Shown one piece after another: positions 15,644-24,126 of a stretch of DNA of 64,000 bases. The stretch covers positions 62,001 through 126,000 of the forward strand of contig NZ_WHIW01000006.1 of assembly GCF_009295635.1 (NCBI RefSeq), written 5' to 3'. This stretch comes from Alkalilimnicola sp. S0819 (GTDB taxonomy: Bacteria; Pseudomonadota; Gammaproteobacteria; Nitrococcales; WHIW01). Below the pieces are notes generated by a model that saw nothing but the letters and a program-made list of their open reading frames with translations, had not been told where the DNA came from and did not search any database. A program made the translations under genes and the position numbers. Numbering within the stretch: the stretch's first letter is position 1; each line of letters opens with the position of its first letter.

Positions 15644-16141
15644 ATGTCGGTGGCGAAAACCACGGGGTTAGTGATAGCGACGGGACTCGCCCTGGCTCTC
15701 GCGGGCAGCGTGCAGGCGCGCAGCTTCCGCGCCATACAGCCCATTGCCACGCCCGAGGCCCTGCCCGCGGGGGCCGAGCGGCTGTCACCGATGGCGCCGC
15801 TGCAGCGCGGGCTGGTCGAGCGGGCGGTGCGCGCCATCATCGCCGCCTGGAACGGTCGCGCGCTAGACCCGATCCTGCACCCGGACTACCCCCGCGCGAG
15901 CCGCCTGCTCGACACGCTGATCACCGATGTGCCCTTCGGCGCCGAGCTGCGGCTGCTGTCGCTGCGCAACACGCGCACCCTGCAGCAGTTCCTGGAACCC
16001 GGCGAGAGCGGCCCGGTGCGCGTGAGCCGCGTCGCCGCCGTCGCCCGCACCCAACTCGAATTCACACTGCCCGTCACCGGTTTCCACCGCCTGCCGGGCA
16101 CGCTGGAGTTCATCATCGAAATCCGCGAGCCGAACCGATGA
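15644..16141 (+). CDS. exported protein of unknown function
   Basis: The 165-residue precursor has a Sec signal peptide (TTGLVIATGLALALAGSVQA, cleavage near residue 26). The mature 140 residues contain VERAVRAIIAAWNGRALDPI and a C-terminal beta-rich part ending EFIIEIREPNR. It may be a small periplasmic fold like NTF2, but no family is recognised. ATG 15644 is preferred over the longer frame from 15560 because it begins the signal peptide and follows AGCGGAG. It is the first of three same-strand genes for exported proteins, divergent from the GHKL operon across 184 bp. Confidence 0.65.
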   Translation: MSVAKTTGLVIATGLALALAGSVQARSFRAIQPIATPEALPAGAERLSPMAPLQRGLVERAVRAIIAAWNGRALDPILHPDYPRASRLLDTLITDVPFGAELRLLSLRNTRTLQQFLEPGESGPVRVSRVAAVARTQLEFTLPVTGFHRLPGTLEFIIEIREPNR

Positions 16142-16274
16142 ACCCGTCGTGCGACAGACCGTTACGAACCATGGCGGGACCCCGGCGACGCACCCCCCCT
16201 GGAATCCCGGTGGGCCCCACACATCGTGGCGCGCACCCCATGCCCATTGACGGCCGCAGGCCGAGGAGCGAAGC

Positions 16275-16883
16275 ATGAAGGCACCTTGTAACCCCTATAC
16301 CGCGCTGCTGCTGGCAGCCTGCCTGGCCAGCGGCGGCGCCGCCGCGCAACAGCGCCTCGCCGCGCCATCGGTGAAGCCGATACAACCCGCGACACAAACA
16401 CAGAAAGCCCTGCAGGCGGCGGCCAAAGCCGCGGCCATGGAAAACCTGCGGGCGAACTCCGATGTGGTGCTGCAGGTCCCCGTGAACATCATGCAGGCCG
16501 ACGGCTATCAGCAGGGCCGCGTATTCTGCCAAATCGGTGTCGACATCGCCGGCAGACTGGCCCAACAGAGCAGCGCCTCCGAGTCCAGCGACCCGCTGTC
16601 CGCCAGCGTGGCCGCACTGGGACAAGCCATGGCGGCGGCCACCAACCCGAACCACCCCGTGCTGGGCAGCGCGAAGGAGGACTTCACGGTGGAGAGCGGC
16701 CAATACCAGGGCACGGTGCTGCTCGGCGTACACGTGGCCAAACCGCAGCGCCGCGCCGAGATCAATTCCTACGACTGCGCCATGTCCTTGCGGACCACCG
16801 AGGGCAACTGGGTCACCGCGCCGGATCTGCCCCAGGGGCAGAGCAATCAGTACCATGCCAGCGGCCCGCTGCCCGCGCTCTGA
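16275..16883 (+). CDS. exported protein of unknown function
   Basis: The 202-residue precursor has a signal peptide (ALLLAACLASGGAAA, cleavage near residue 24) and a mature domain with two cysteines (VFCQIGVD, NSYDCAMS) about 80 residues apart that could form a disulfide. GAGGAG lies six bases before the ATG. The sequence has no family I recognise. It sits 133 bp after the first exported-protein gene and 34 bp before the repeat protein, so the last two are likely co-transcribed. Confidence 0.65.
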   Translation: MKAPCNPYTALLLAACLASGGAAAQQRLAAPSVKPIQPATQTQKALQAAAKAAAMENLRANSDVVLQVPVNIMQADGYQQGRVFCQIGVDIAGRLAQQSSASESSDPLSASVAALGQAMAAATNPNHPVLGSAKEDFTVESGQYQGTVLLGVHVAKPQRRAEINSYDCAMSLRTTEGNWVTAPDLPQGQSNQYHASGPLPAL

Positions 16884-16917
16884 TCGCCACGAGCACAGGC
16901 TGACAAGAGGCTTTGGT

Positions 16918-18048
16918 ATGAGCAAGAGTCGCACGCCCCCAGCGGGTCGGCTGCGCCGGCGCCTCCTTGGCGCGGTGCTCGCCGCCACGACCGCATCCGC
17001 GGCGCTGGCGGCCGAGGCGGATGCCGCGGCGCCGCTGATCGGCACGACCGCCCTGAACTTTGGGCAAGCCGCCACCCGGGCACCGGTGCTGACAACGGGG
17101 CCGATGCGCTTCGCCCCGGCAGCCCACACCGCCCCCCTGGTGGCGACACCGGCGCTGCGCTTTAGCGGCGCGAGCCGCCAGGCGCCGCTCGTGACCACCG
17201 GCGCGCTGCGCCATGGGCGAGCGCCGACCGAACGCCCGCTCATCACCACCGCCCCGCTGCGCTTCGGGCGATCCGCCGCGCCGATATTGACGACCTCGGC
17301 GTTGCGCTACGCCCCAGGCCGCGCGCCGCTATTGACCACCTCGGCGCTACGCTACGCCCCAGGCCGCGCGCCGCTATTGACCACCTCGGCGCTACGCTAC
17401 GCCCCAGACCACGCACCGCTCTTGACCACCTCGGCGTTGCGCTACGACGGCGAGCCCACCGCGGCCGTCGACCCCCAAACGAGCGTGCGGCTTATTCGCG
17501 TCACACAACTCCAGCGCAACGGCACCAACCCTTTCGACTTTCGCGAACTGAGCGAGGCGATCGCCCGTGCTCGCAATCCGGAAGCCGGGGCCGAACCGCC
17601 TGCCGATGAGGGGCCACCCGCGTTCCAGCCGGTCGCGCTGAACGTCACCGGCGTGCCGCAGCTGTTCGTGTTCGGCTCCATCGGCCTGGCGCCCTCCGGC
17701 GGAAACACCTGGCAGACCCGCAGCGTCAACAGCCCCGCCGACCCGCCGCCCCTTCCGCCCGGGGTGGCCGCCGGTCTGTACGGCGTGTTCATCCCCGGCA
17801 GCGGCTCGGGGCTGCGCTTCGTCACAGGCCACGGCTGGAGCAGCCCCGACTTGCCGCGCACCGAGCTGTTGCCCAGCCTGGGCTCGGGGCACTACGGCAA
17901 CGCCACCCGAAGCTTCCAGCTCACCCGCCAGTCCGACGGCCGGGTCTACCAGCTCACCCTGACCGGCTCCATGGGTTCCGATGGCGACGTCGAGCTGCTC
18001 AACGCCAGCGGCTTCGATTGTGGGTTCGAGGCCGCCAACTGCCCGTAG
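16918..18048 (+). CDS. exported repeat protein with 15-residue LTTSALRY repeats
   Basis: The 376-residue precursor has a signal peptide (residues about 20-37). A region (about 40-180) follows with roughly nine copies of a 15-17-residue repeat of consensus APLLTTSALRYAPGR; four of them are near-identical at DNA level. The C-terminal part (about 185-376) is non-repetitive, with SVRLIRVTQLQRNGTNPFDF and two late cysteines (FDCGFEAANC). Such repeats with a hydrophobic/polar alternation could build a beta-solenoid or fibre on the cell surface; this is inference. AAGAGG precedes the ATG. No known family is recognised. It ends 38 bp before the convergent GGDEF gene. Confidence 0.7.
   Translation: MSKSRTPPAGRLRRRLLGAVLAATTASAALAAEADAAAPLIGTTALNFGQAATRAPVLTTGPMRFAPAAHTAPLVATPALRFSGASRQAPLVTTGALRHGRAPTERPLITTAPLRFGRSAAPILTTSALRYAPGRAPLLTTSALRYAPGRAPLLTTSALRYAPDHAPLLTTSALRYDGEPTAAVDPQTSVRLIRVTQLQRNGTNPFDFRELSEAIARARNPEAGAEPPADEGPPAFQPVALNVTGVPQLFVFGSIGLAPSGGNTWQTRSVNSPADPPPLPPGVAAGLYGVFIPGSGSGLRFVTGHGWSSPDLPRTELLPSLGSGHYGNATRSFQLTRQSDGRVYQLTLTGSMGSDGDVELLNASGFDCGFEAANCP
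17278..17457 (+). repeat. four tandem 45-bp repeats
   Basis: Units start at 17278, 17323, 17368 and 17413. The second and third are identical over their first 40 bases (GCGCCGCTATTGACCACCTC onward); the first and last differ at a few positions. They encode the 15-residue repeat of the exported protein. Near-identity points to recent copy-number change by slippage or recombination. Confidence 0.85.
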
Positions 18049-18086
18049 GAGCGCAGGCTCACCGCGCCGCCGGCGATGTCCGCCAC

Positions 18087-19409
18087 TCAGCCGGCGGGTG
18101 GTTCACCCAAGGAACAGTGCACGAAGCGCCCCTTGCCCGCCTGCTTGGCCTGGTACATGGCGGCATCGGCCTCGCGCAGCACCTGGGTGGCGGACGCCTC
18201 CCCCCGCACCCAGGCAATGCCCACACTGGCGCCGATGCGTGCTTCCCCCACGTCCAGGCAAAAGGCTTCGGCCAGCCGCGCAATGATGCGCTCGGCAAGA
18301 CGGGTCGCGGCGTCCATGCACCCCACCTCGTCGGCGAGCACGGTGAACTCGTCCCCCCCCAGCCGGGCGATGAGATCATGGCCCCGCACCACCTCCCGCA
18401 AGCGGCGCGCCACCTCCACCAGCACCGCGTCCCCGGCCTGGTGACCCAGCCGGTCGTTGACGCCCTTGAAGCCGTCCAGGTCGATGAACAGCACCGCGAA
18501 CCACCGTGCGGGGTAGCGCCGAAGCCGCTCCAGGGCCAACTCCAGCTGCTCGTTGAACAGGGTGCGGTTGGCCAGCTCCGTGAGCCCGTCGTGGCGGGCG
18601 GCGTGCAGCAGCTCGGCCAGGTGGGCCTTGTTGGCGGAGATATCGGTGAGCGAGCCGGCCACCCGGGTGGCCTGCCCCGCGGCATCGAAGACCGCCATGC
18701 CGCGCACCAGCACCCACAGCCAGTTGCCGTCGGCGCCGCGCAGGCGGTGCTCGCAGGCCAGCAAGGGCGTTTCGCCGTCCAGATGGGCTTGCAGCGCTTC
18801 CTGCAAGCGCGGTGCATCCTCCGGGTGCACGCGTTCCAGCCAATGGGTCAAATCCGCCTCGACGCTCTCCTCGGGCAAACCCAGCATGGCTTGCCAGCGA
18901 GGCGAGAAATACGCCCGGTCACACAGCCGCTCCCAATCCCAGAGCCCGTCGTTGGCACCGCGCATGGCCAGGGAGTACCGCTCACGGCTCTCGTGCAGCG
19001 CCCGGGCCAGCTGCGCCTGGCGGGTGGCGTAGCGCAGGGCACGTTCCAGGCGCGCCGCGTCCAGATCCGCCTTGATGAGATAATCCACCGCGCCGGCGGC
19101 CAGCGCCGCCTCATCGGTCTCGGGGCTGTCCTGGCCGGTGAGCAGGACGATCGGCGTGTGCAGTTTCAGCGCCCGGCACTGCTCGATGAAATCCACCCCG
19201 GTGCGGGCCCCCAGGCGGTAGTCGGCGAGAATGACGTCATAACGCTGCTCGGCGATGGCCCCCAGCGCGGCGGGCATGTCCGCCGCCCAGTCCAGGCCCG
19301 CCGCCGCCAGCGGTGTTTCGGCCAGCAGATCCCGCACCAGGGTGTAGTCGTCCTCGTCGTCCTCCAGCAGCAGGATGCGCTCGATGCCCGGCCAATCGCG
19401 CGCGCTCAT
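18087..19409 (-). CDS. REC-PAS-GGDEF diguanylate cyclase
   Basis: The 440-residue cytoplasmic signalling protein has a receiver domain (residues about 10-125, acceptor Asp63 in LADYRLG), a PAS domain with PAC-like end (about 140-262) and a GGDEF domain (about 270-430). The active loop GGDEF is at 351-355 and an allosteric I-site RGHD at 342-345, exactly five residues upstream. It should make cyclic di-GMP from GTP with product inhibition, controlled by phosphorylation and a PAS signal. Its ATG overlaps the stop of the upstream stand-alone receiver gene as ATGA, so the two are made together. Confidence 0.92.
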   Translation of the reverse strand: MSARDWPGIERILLLEDDEDDYTLVRDLLAETPLAAAGLDWAADMPAALGAIAEQRYDVILADYRLGARTGVDFIEQCRALKLHTPIVLLTGQDSPETDEAALAAGAVDYLIKADLDAARLERALRYATRQAQLARALHESRERYSLAMRGANDGLWDWERLCDRAYFSPRWQAMLGLPEESVEADLTHWLERVHPEDAPRLQEALQAHLDGETPLLACEHRLRGADGNWLWVLVRGMAVFDAAGQATRVAGSLTDISANKAHLAELLHAARHDGLTELANRTLFNEQLELALERLRRYPARWFAVLFIDLDGFKGVNDRLGHQAGDAVLVEVARRLREVVRGHDLIARLGGDEFTVLADEVGCMDAATRLAERIIARLAEAFCLDVGEARIGASVGIAWVRGEASATQVLREADAAMYQAKQAGKGRFVHCSLGEPPAG

Positions 19410-19843
19410 TGCCCCGGCAGCCTGACCAGCTGCAACCAGTACTCGTCCAGGCGCCTGACCGCCTGAACCATGCCCTCGAAGGACACCGGCTTGGTGATGT
19501 ACGAGTTGCCGCCGATGCGGTAGACGTAATCCACATCGACCTCCGCGTCGGAGGTGGTCATCACCACCACCGGGATCTCGCGCAGCGCCGGGTCGGCCTT
19601 GATCTGCGCCAAGGCCTCGCGGCCGTCCAGCCGGGGCATGTTCAGGTCCAGCAGCACCAGGCCGGGGCGCGGCGACTGGCTCGGGTCCGCGTAAGGCCCC
19701 TCGCGACGCAGATACTGCAACAGCTCCACACCGTCGTGGACGAAGCGCAGATCGTTGGCGATGCGGGATTCCTCGAAGGCCTCCCGGGTCATGAGGCGGT
19801 CGTCCTCGTCGTCGTCGGCGCAGAGTATGGTAAAAATGGGCAT
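19406..19843 (-). CDS. stand-alone receiver protein, Rcp1-like
   Basis: The 145-residue single-domain response regulator has acidic residues DDDEDD near residue 10, phosphoacceptor Asp66 in LLDLNMPRLDG, TTSDAE for the switch Thr, and Lys in YITKPVSF. The insertion around residues 50-60 (GPYADPSQSPRPG) is typical of Rcp1-type regulators that serve PAS/phytochrome-like histidine kinases. ATG 19843 begins homology; the longer frame to 19942 overlaps the divergent kinase gene. It is divergent from the CHASE-PAS histidine kinase, with 92 bp between, and coupled to the diguanylate cyclase, implying a path from kinase through the receiver to c-di-GMP. Confidence 0.9.
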   Translation of the reverse strand: MPIFTILCADDDEDDRLMTREAFEESRIANDLRFVHDGVELLQYLRREGPYADPSQSPRPGLVLLDLNMPRLDGREALAQIKADPALREIPVVVMTTSDAEVDVDYVYRIGGNSYITKPVSFEGMVQAVRRLDEYWLQLVRLPGQ

Positions 19844-19935
19844 GGCGCAGTTGGTCTCCGTGTTACCCGCAGGATATTGCGCCGTGCCGTCGGCTACAAG
19901 GCAGACACCGAGCGCTGGGCGCTGAAGGTATAACC

Positions 19936-22455
19936 ATGACAAGAATCCGATTCCCCCGGGGGCGCCATGCGCCGCTCATCGCCCTGCTGGCCGGCCTGGC
20001 GCTCACCGCCACCGTGGCGGCGCAGCTATGGCGCGCCGAGGAGCGCGCCTGGCTGGCCCGGGTGGACCGCAGCGCCGGCCAATGGGCCCAGCTGCTCGAA
20101 CTGAAGCTGCGCGAAGCGCTCAACCTCACCGCCTATACCGGGGCCTATATCGCCGCCTCCGAGCAGGTCACCCCGGCGGAGTTCGCGCGCTGGGCGCGCG
20201 TCACGCTGAGCGCCCAACCGGCCCTGGACGCCGTGGCCTGGCACGAGCGTGTGGAAGGCGCCCAGCTGCCGGCGTTCATCGCCGCCCAGCGCGCCGGCCC
20301 CTACCCGGATTTTCAGCTCAAGCACATCATCCCCGGCCAAGGCCCGGTGGTGGCCCAGCCCCGCGCCGGCGACAACCTCCTCATTACCCTCGCCGCCCCC
20401 CTGCCGGAGAAGCGCAGCGGCATCGGCTTCAGCCCCACGCCACTCAACGAAACGCGCTGGGAGGCCATCAGTCGCAGCCTGGCAACCCGCCAGCCGGTGC
20501 TCAGCGGCCGCCTGGTGCTGGCCACCCGCGACGGCGCACCCAGCGTGACCACCTATAGCCCGGTCTTCCGCGGCGAGCAACTGGCGGGGCTGGCCTCGGT
20601 GGTGCTCAACCTGGCCGACTCGCTGAGCGCATTGCTGGACGACGCCCAGGGCCGCGCCTACGGGGAGCCGTACCTGTTCGATGTGACCGGCGACGCCCCG
20701 CAGCTGCTCTACAGCGGCGCCGAGGTCGACCGGACCCGCTCCGTGTTCGAGAACACCCTCACCCCGGCGACCCTGCAAGCCGCCGACGCGCAGCGCCGAC
20801 TGATCGACGTGGGCGGCCGCCGCTGGTTGCTGCTGGTGCGCCCGGCGCCGGCCTACCTGGGGCAGCGCCAAAGCGCGGCGGCGCTGAGCGTGCTGGCCTT
20901 CGGCGGGCTGCTCTCGCTGCTGCTGGGGCGCTACCTGCGCGCCCAGCAGCAGCAGGGCGCGGCGGTGCGCGAGCAGGTGCAGCAACGCACCCGGGAGCTG
21001 CGCGCCTCCGAGGAGCGTTTCCGCACCGCCTTCAGCGATGCGCCCACCGGCGTGGTGCTGTTCGACCCGGACACGCAGAACCTGCTGGAAGTGAACGCCG
21101 CCTTCGCGGACATGCTCGGCTACCAGCCCGAGGAGCTGGCGGGGCAATCCATTACCGCCTTCACCGACCCCGCCGATCGGGACGTGACCGAGACCGCCCT
21201 GCGCGCCCTGCGCCAAGGCCACCAGCCTCATACCCGCCTGAAGAAGCGCTACCGCCACCGCGACGGGCAGCTGCTGTGGGTGTCCTCCAGCATCTCCCTG
21301 GTGCAGGGGCCGGGGGACGGCAGCCGCTACTGCATCGCCCAGGTGCAGGACATCACCGCCGAGCACCGGGCCGAGGCCTATATCCAGGAACTGATGGGGG
21401 CCATGGAAAACGCCGTGGAGGGCATTGCCCGACTCGACGCCGAGGGGCGCTACATCTTCCTGAACAGCGCCTATGCCCACGCCTGCGGCCGTGAGGTGGA
21501 CGACCTCCTGGGGGAGCCCTGGGTCGTGACCGTGCACCCGGACGACCGACCGGCGCTGACCGAGGCCTACACCCGCATGCTGGCCGAGGGGCGGGTGAGC
21601 GCCGAGGGGCGCGGCATCCGCAAGGACGGCAGCATCTTCTACAAACAGGTGGTGATGGTGCGCGCCGACCAGGGCGAACCGGGCCACTTCTGTTTCATGC
21701 GCGATATCAGCGAGCGACACGAGGCGCAGCTGCGCCTGGAGTGCTACGCCACCGAGCTCGAGCGCAGCAACAAGGAGCTGGAGGAATTCGCCTATATCGC
21801 CTCCCATGACCTGCAGGAGCCGCTGCGCAAGATCCGCGCCTTCGGCGACCGGCTGCAGGACCGCTATGGCGACGCCCTCGGCGAACAAGGCCAGGACTAC
21901 CTGCGGCGCATGCGCCGCGCCGCCGCCCGCATGCAGCAGCTGGTGCAGGACCTGCTGAGCTTCTCGCGGGTGCAGACCAAGGCCCGGGCCTTCGCGCCGG
22001 TGGCGCTGGGCAAGGTGCTGGACGAGGTGCTGGACGATCTGGAAGTGGCGCTGGATACCGCCGGCGCCAGCGTGGAGAGCGACCCCCTGCCCACCCTGGA
22101 GGCCGACGCCACCCAGATGCGGCAACTGCTGCAGAACTTTTTGGGCAACGCCCTCAAATTCCGCCGCGAGGGCGTGCCGCTGCGCGTACGCATCACCGCC
22201 GACCAGAGCGATACCGGCTGGACGCTGCGCATCCGCGACAACGGCATCGGCTTCGAGCCCCAGTACGCGGACCGGATCTTCGGCGTCTTCCAACGCCTGC
22301 ACGGCCGCGACGAATTCGAGGGCACCGGCGTGGGCCTGGCCATCTGTCGCAAGATCGTCGAGCGCCACGGCGGCAGCATCCAGGCCGAGGGCCGGCCCAA
22401 TGAAGGCGCGACGTTTATCATTCACCTGCCGGCAACGCAACCGCCCGCGGCATGA
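19936..22455 (+). CDS. CHASE-PAS-PAS sensor histidine kinase
   Basis: The 839-residue inner-membrane kinase has a first membrane span at residues 12-32, a periplasmic CHASE domain (about 70-290, with GFSPTPLNETRW), and a second span (about 310-335). Two PAS domains follow (about 355-470 and 480-600). The HisKA segment has His624 in IASHDLQEPL. The HATPase domain has NALKFRR, DNGIGFEPQYADRIF and GTGVGLAICRKI. This HisKA/HATPase type is the one usually paired with Rcp1-like receivers, matching the divergent receiver gene. The ligand of the CHASE domain is unknown. Confidence 0.92.
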   Translation: MTRIRFPRGRHAPLIALLAGLALTATVAAQLWRAEERAWLARVDRSAGQWAQLLELKLREALNLTAYTGAYIAASEQVTPAEFARWARVTLSAQPALDAVAWHERVEGAQLPAFIAAQRAGPYPDFQLKHIIPGQGPVVAQPRAGDNLLITLAAPLPEKRSGIGFSPTPLNETRWEAISRSLATRQPVLSGRLVLATRDGAPSVTTYSPVFRGEQLAGLASVVLNLADSLSALLDDAQGRAYGEPYLFDVTGDAPQLLYSGAEVDRTRSVFENTLTPATLQAADAQRRLIDVGGRRWLLLVRPAPAYLGQRQSAAALSVLAFGGLLSLLLGRYLRAQQQQGAAVREQVQQRTRELRASEERFRTAFSDAPTGVVLFDPDTQNLLEVNAAFADMLGYQPEELAGQSITAFTDPADRDVTETALRALRQGHQPHTRLKKRYRHRDGQLLWVSSSISLVQGPGDGSRYCIAQVQDITAEHRAEAYIQELMGAMENAVEGIARLDAEGRYIFLNSAYAHACGREVDDLLGEPWVVTVHPDDRPALTEAYTRMLAEGRVSAEGRGIRKDGSIFYKQVVMVRADQGEPGHFCFMRDISERHEAQLRLECYATELERSNKELEEFAYIASHDLQEPLRKIRAFGDRLQDRYGDALGEQGQDYLRRMRRAAARMQQLVQDLLSFSRVQTKARAFAPVALGKVLDEVLDDLEVALDTAGASVESDPLPTLEADATQMRQLLQNFLGNALKFRREGVPLRVRITADQSDTGWTLRIRDNGIGFEPQYADRIFGVFQRLHGRDEFEGTGVGLAICRKIVERHGGSIQAEGRPNEGATFIIHLPATQPPAA

Positions 22456-22471
22456 ACCCTACCGCGGGCGG
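22441..22471. terminator. inverted repeat spanning the kinase stop codon
   Basis: CCGCCCGCGG (22441-22450) and CCGCGGGCGG (22462-22471) form a perfect 10-bp stem with an 11-base loop containing the kinase TGA. It lies between convergent kinase and cydC genes. No T-run; terminator role is inferred. Confidence 0.45.
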
Positions 22472-22494
22472 GTGCGCTGCCGGACAGGCGGCCC

Positions 22495-24126
22495 TCAGCG
22501 CTGACTCAGCGCCAGCACACCGTCCCAGGCCAACTCCGCAGGCGGCTCATGGTCCAGCAGGATCACGGTGCGCCCGGCCAACGCCCGCGCCAGCCAGGCA
22601 CTGACCCGCTGGCGGCTGCCGGGGTCCAGGCCCCGGAAGGGTTCGTCCAGGATTACCGCCGGGGTGCCGGCCAGCACGGTGCGAATCAACGCCACCCGCC
22701 GCGCCTCGCCCCCGGACAGCGGCCGGCTGTGCTCGCCCAGCAGGGTCTGAAGCGTAAGACGGTTGTCGCTCAGGCCCGTGGCATCCAGCGCCTGCTGCAG
22801 GGTCTCAAGCGCAATATCCTCACGTCCCAGGGCCAGGTTGTGCCGCAGGCTCGCCGCCAGAATCACGCTGCGCTGCTCCAGCAGCGCGGCGGTGGCGAAC
22901 CGCGTGGTCTCGCTGTGGTGGCGCAACGCCCGACCGTCGAGCCGCAGTTCACCGGCGTCGGGCACTTCCAGGCCCAGCAACAGGCGGCCAAGGCGGGTCT
23001 TGCCCACCCCGCTGGGCCCACAGATGCACCACCACTCGCCGGGGCGGATATGCAGATCCAGCCCATCCAGCACCGGCGGCTCGTCCAGCCCCCGGCGCAG
23101 CACCAGCCCCCGCCCCTGCCAGCAGGGCTTCGGCAGGGGCTGCGCGGCGGCGTCGGGCGCGGCCGGGGTCTCGTCGGGGCGCAGGGCGCGCAGGGCCACC
23201 CGAATGCCGCCCCAGCGGCGCACGGCTGGACCCAAGCCAGTCCAAAGCCCCGCGGCGGCCACCAGACCCAGCGCCGACATGGCCAGCCAGGCGGGCGCCA
23301 GCGCGGCCTGGCGAGCCCAGGCCAGCAGGCCGATCAGGGCCAGGGCGAAGCCGAGCTGAATCAGCGCATCGGCCCCGGCCGCGGCGCGCAAACCTTCGGC
23401 CTCGGCCCCATCGAGCCGCTCGGCATCCGCCGCCAGGGCCTGACGTTGGCGCTGGGTGGGGTCGGCGAGCTGCAGCTCTCGGTGGGCGCTCAGCAGATCG
23501 GTCAGGCGCACCCGGTGGCGGTTGCTGCCCAGGGCGAGCCGCGCCTCCGGGCCCTGCCGGCGCCACAGCAGCCCGGCCAGCACCAACAGGGCGAAGAGCA
23601 GCGCGCCGAGCACCGCCAGCGCCGGCGCCGCACCGGCCAGCAAGCCGGCCAGCAGCGCGAAGACACCACCCGCCAGCAGGGCGGCGAGCAGCGGGATCAG
23701 CACCGTGGCGTGCACCTGCTCCAGGCGGCCCACGTCGTCCATCAGCCGCACCAGCGCCGGGCCGTCGCGCAGGCGCAGCAGCCGGGCGAAGGGCCGGGCG
23801 GCCAGGCGCCGGAACAGCCGCTCGCGCAGCCGCGCGAGAATGCGGAACACCGTCTCGTGGACCAGCAGCCGCTCCAGATAACGCCCGGCGGTGCGGCTCA
23901 GGGCGAACAGCCGGATCAGGGCACCGGGGGCGAAGATCTCCAGGGTAATGGCCGCGCCCAGGGCGGCGGCAGCGCCGGCCAAACCGCTGGCGGTGATCAG
24001 CCAGCCGGCGCTGGCCACCAGCCCCACGGCGGAGGCGGCGGCCAGCACGGCCAGAGCCGTGGCGGCCAGCAACCAGCGACCCGGGCCGGCATGCAGGGCC
24101 CGCAACGCCCGCCACTCACGCCACAC
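22495..24126 (-). CDS. cydC: CydC, heterodimeric glutathione/cysteine ABC exporter subunit
   Basis: The 543-residue half-transporter has N-terminal membrane spans (about residues 15-300) and a C-terminal ATPase. The ATPase has Walker A GPSGVGKT, signature LSGGEARR and Walker B VILDEPFRGLD. With CydD it exports thiols or otherwise affects haem loading of the periplasm, needed for cytochrome bd assembly. The GTG start at 24126 overlaps the cydD stop by 11 bases. It is the last gene of the cydABDC unit. The Gly-Val in place of Gly-Ser in the P-loop is tolerated in CydC proteins. Confidence 0.9.
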   Translation of the reverse strand: MWREWRALRALHAGPGRWLLAATALAVLAAASAVGLVASAGWLITASGLAGAAAALGAAITLEIFAPGALIRLFALSRTAGRYLERLLVHETVFRILARLRERLFRRLAARPFARLLRLRDGPALVRLMDDVGRLEQVHATVLIPLLAALLAGGVFALLAGLLAGAAPALAVLGALLFALLVLAGLLWRRQGPEARLALGSNRHRVRLTDLLSAHRELQLADPTQRQRQALAADAERLDGAEAEGLRAAAGADALIQLGFALALIGLLAWARQAALAPAWLAMSALGLVAAAGLWTGLGPAVRRWGGIRVALRALRPDETPAAPDAAAQPLPKPCWQGRGLVLRRGLDEPPVLDGLDLHIRPGEWWCICGPSGVGKTRLGRLLLGLEVPDAGELRLDGRALRHHSETTRFATAALLEQRSVILAASLRHNLALGREDIALETLQQALDATGLSDNRLTLQTLLGEHSRPLSGGEARRVALIRTVLAGTPAVILDEPFRGLDPGSRQRVSAWLARALAGRTVILLDHEPPAELAWDGVLALSQR

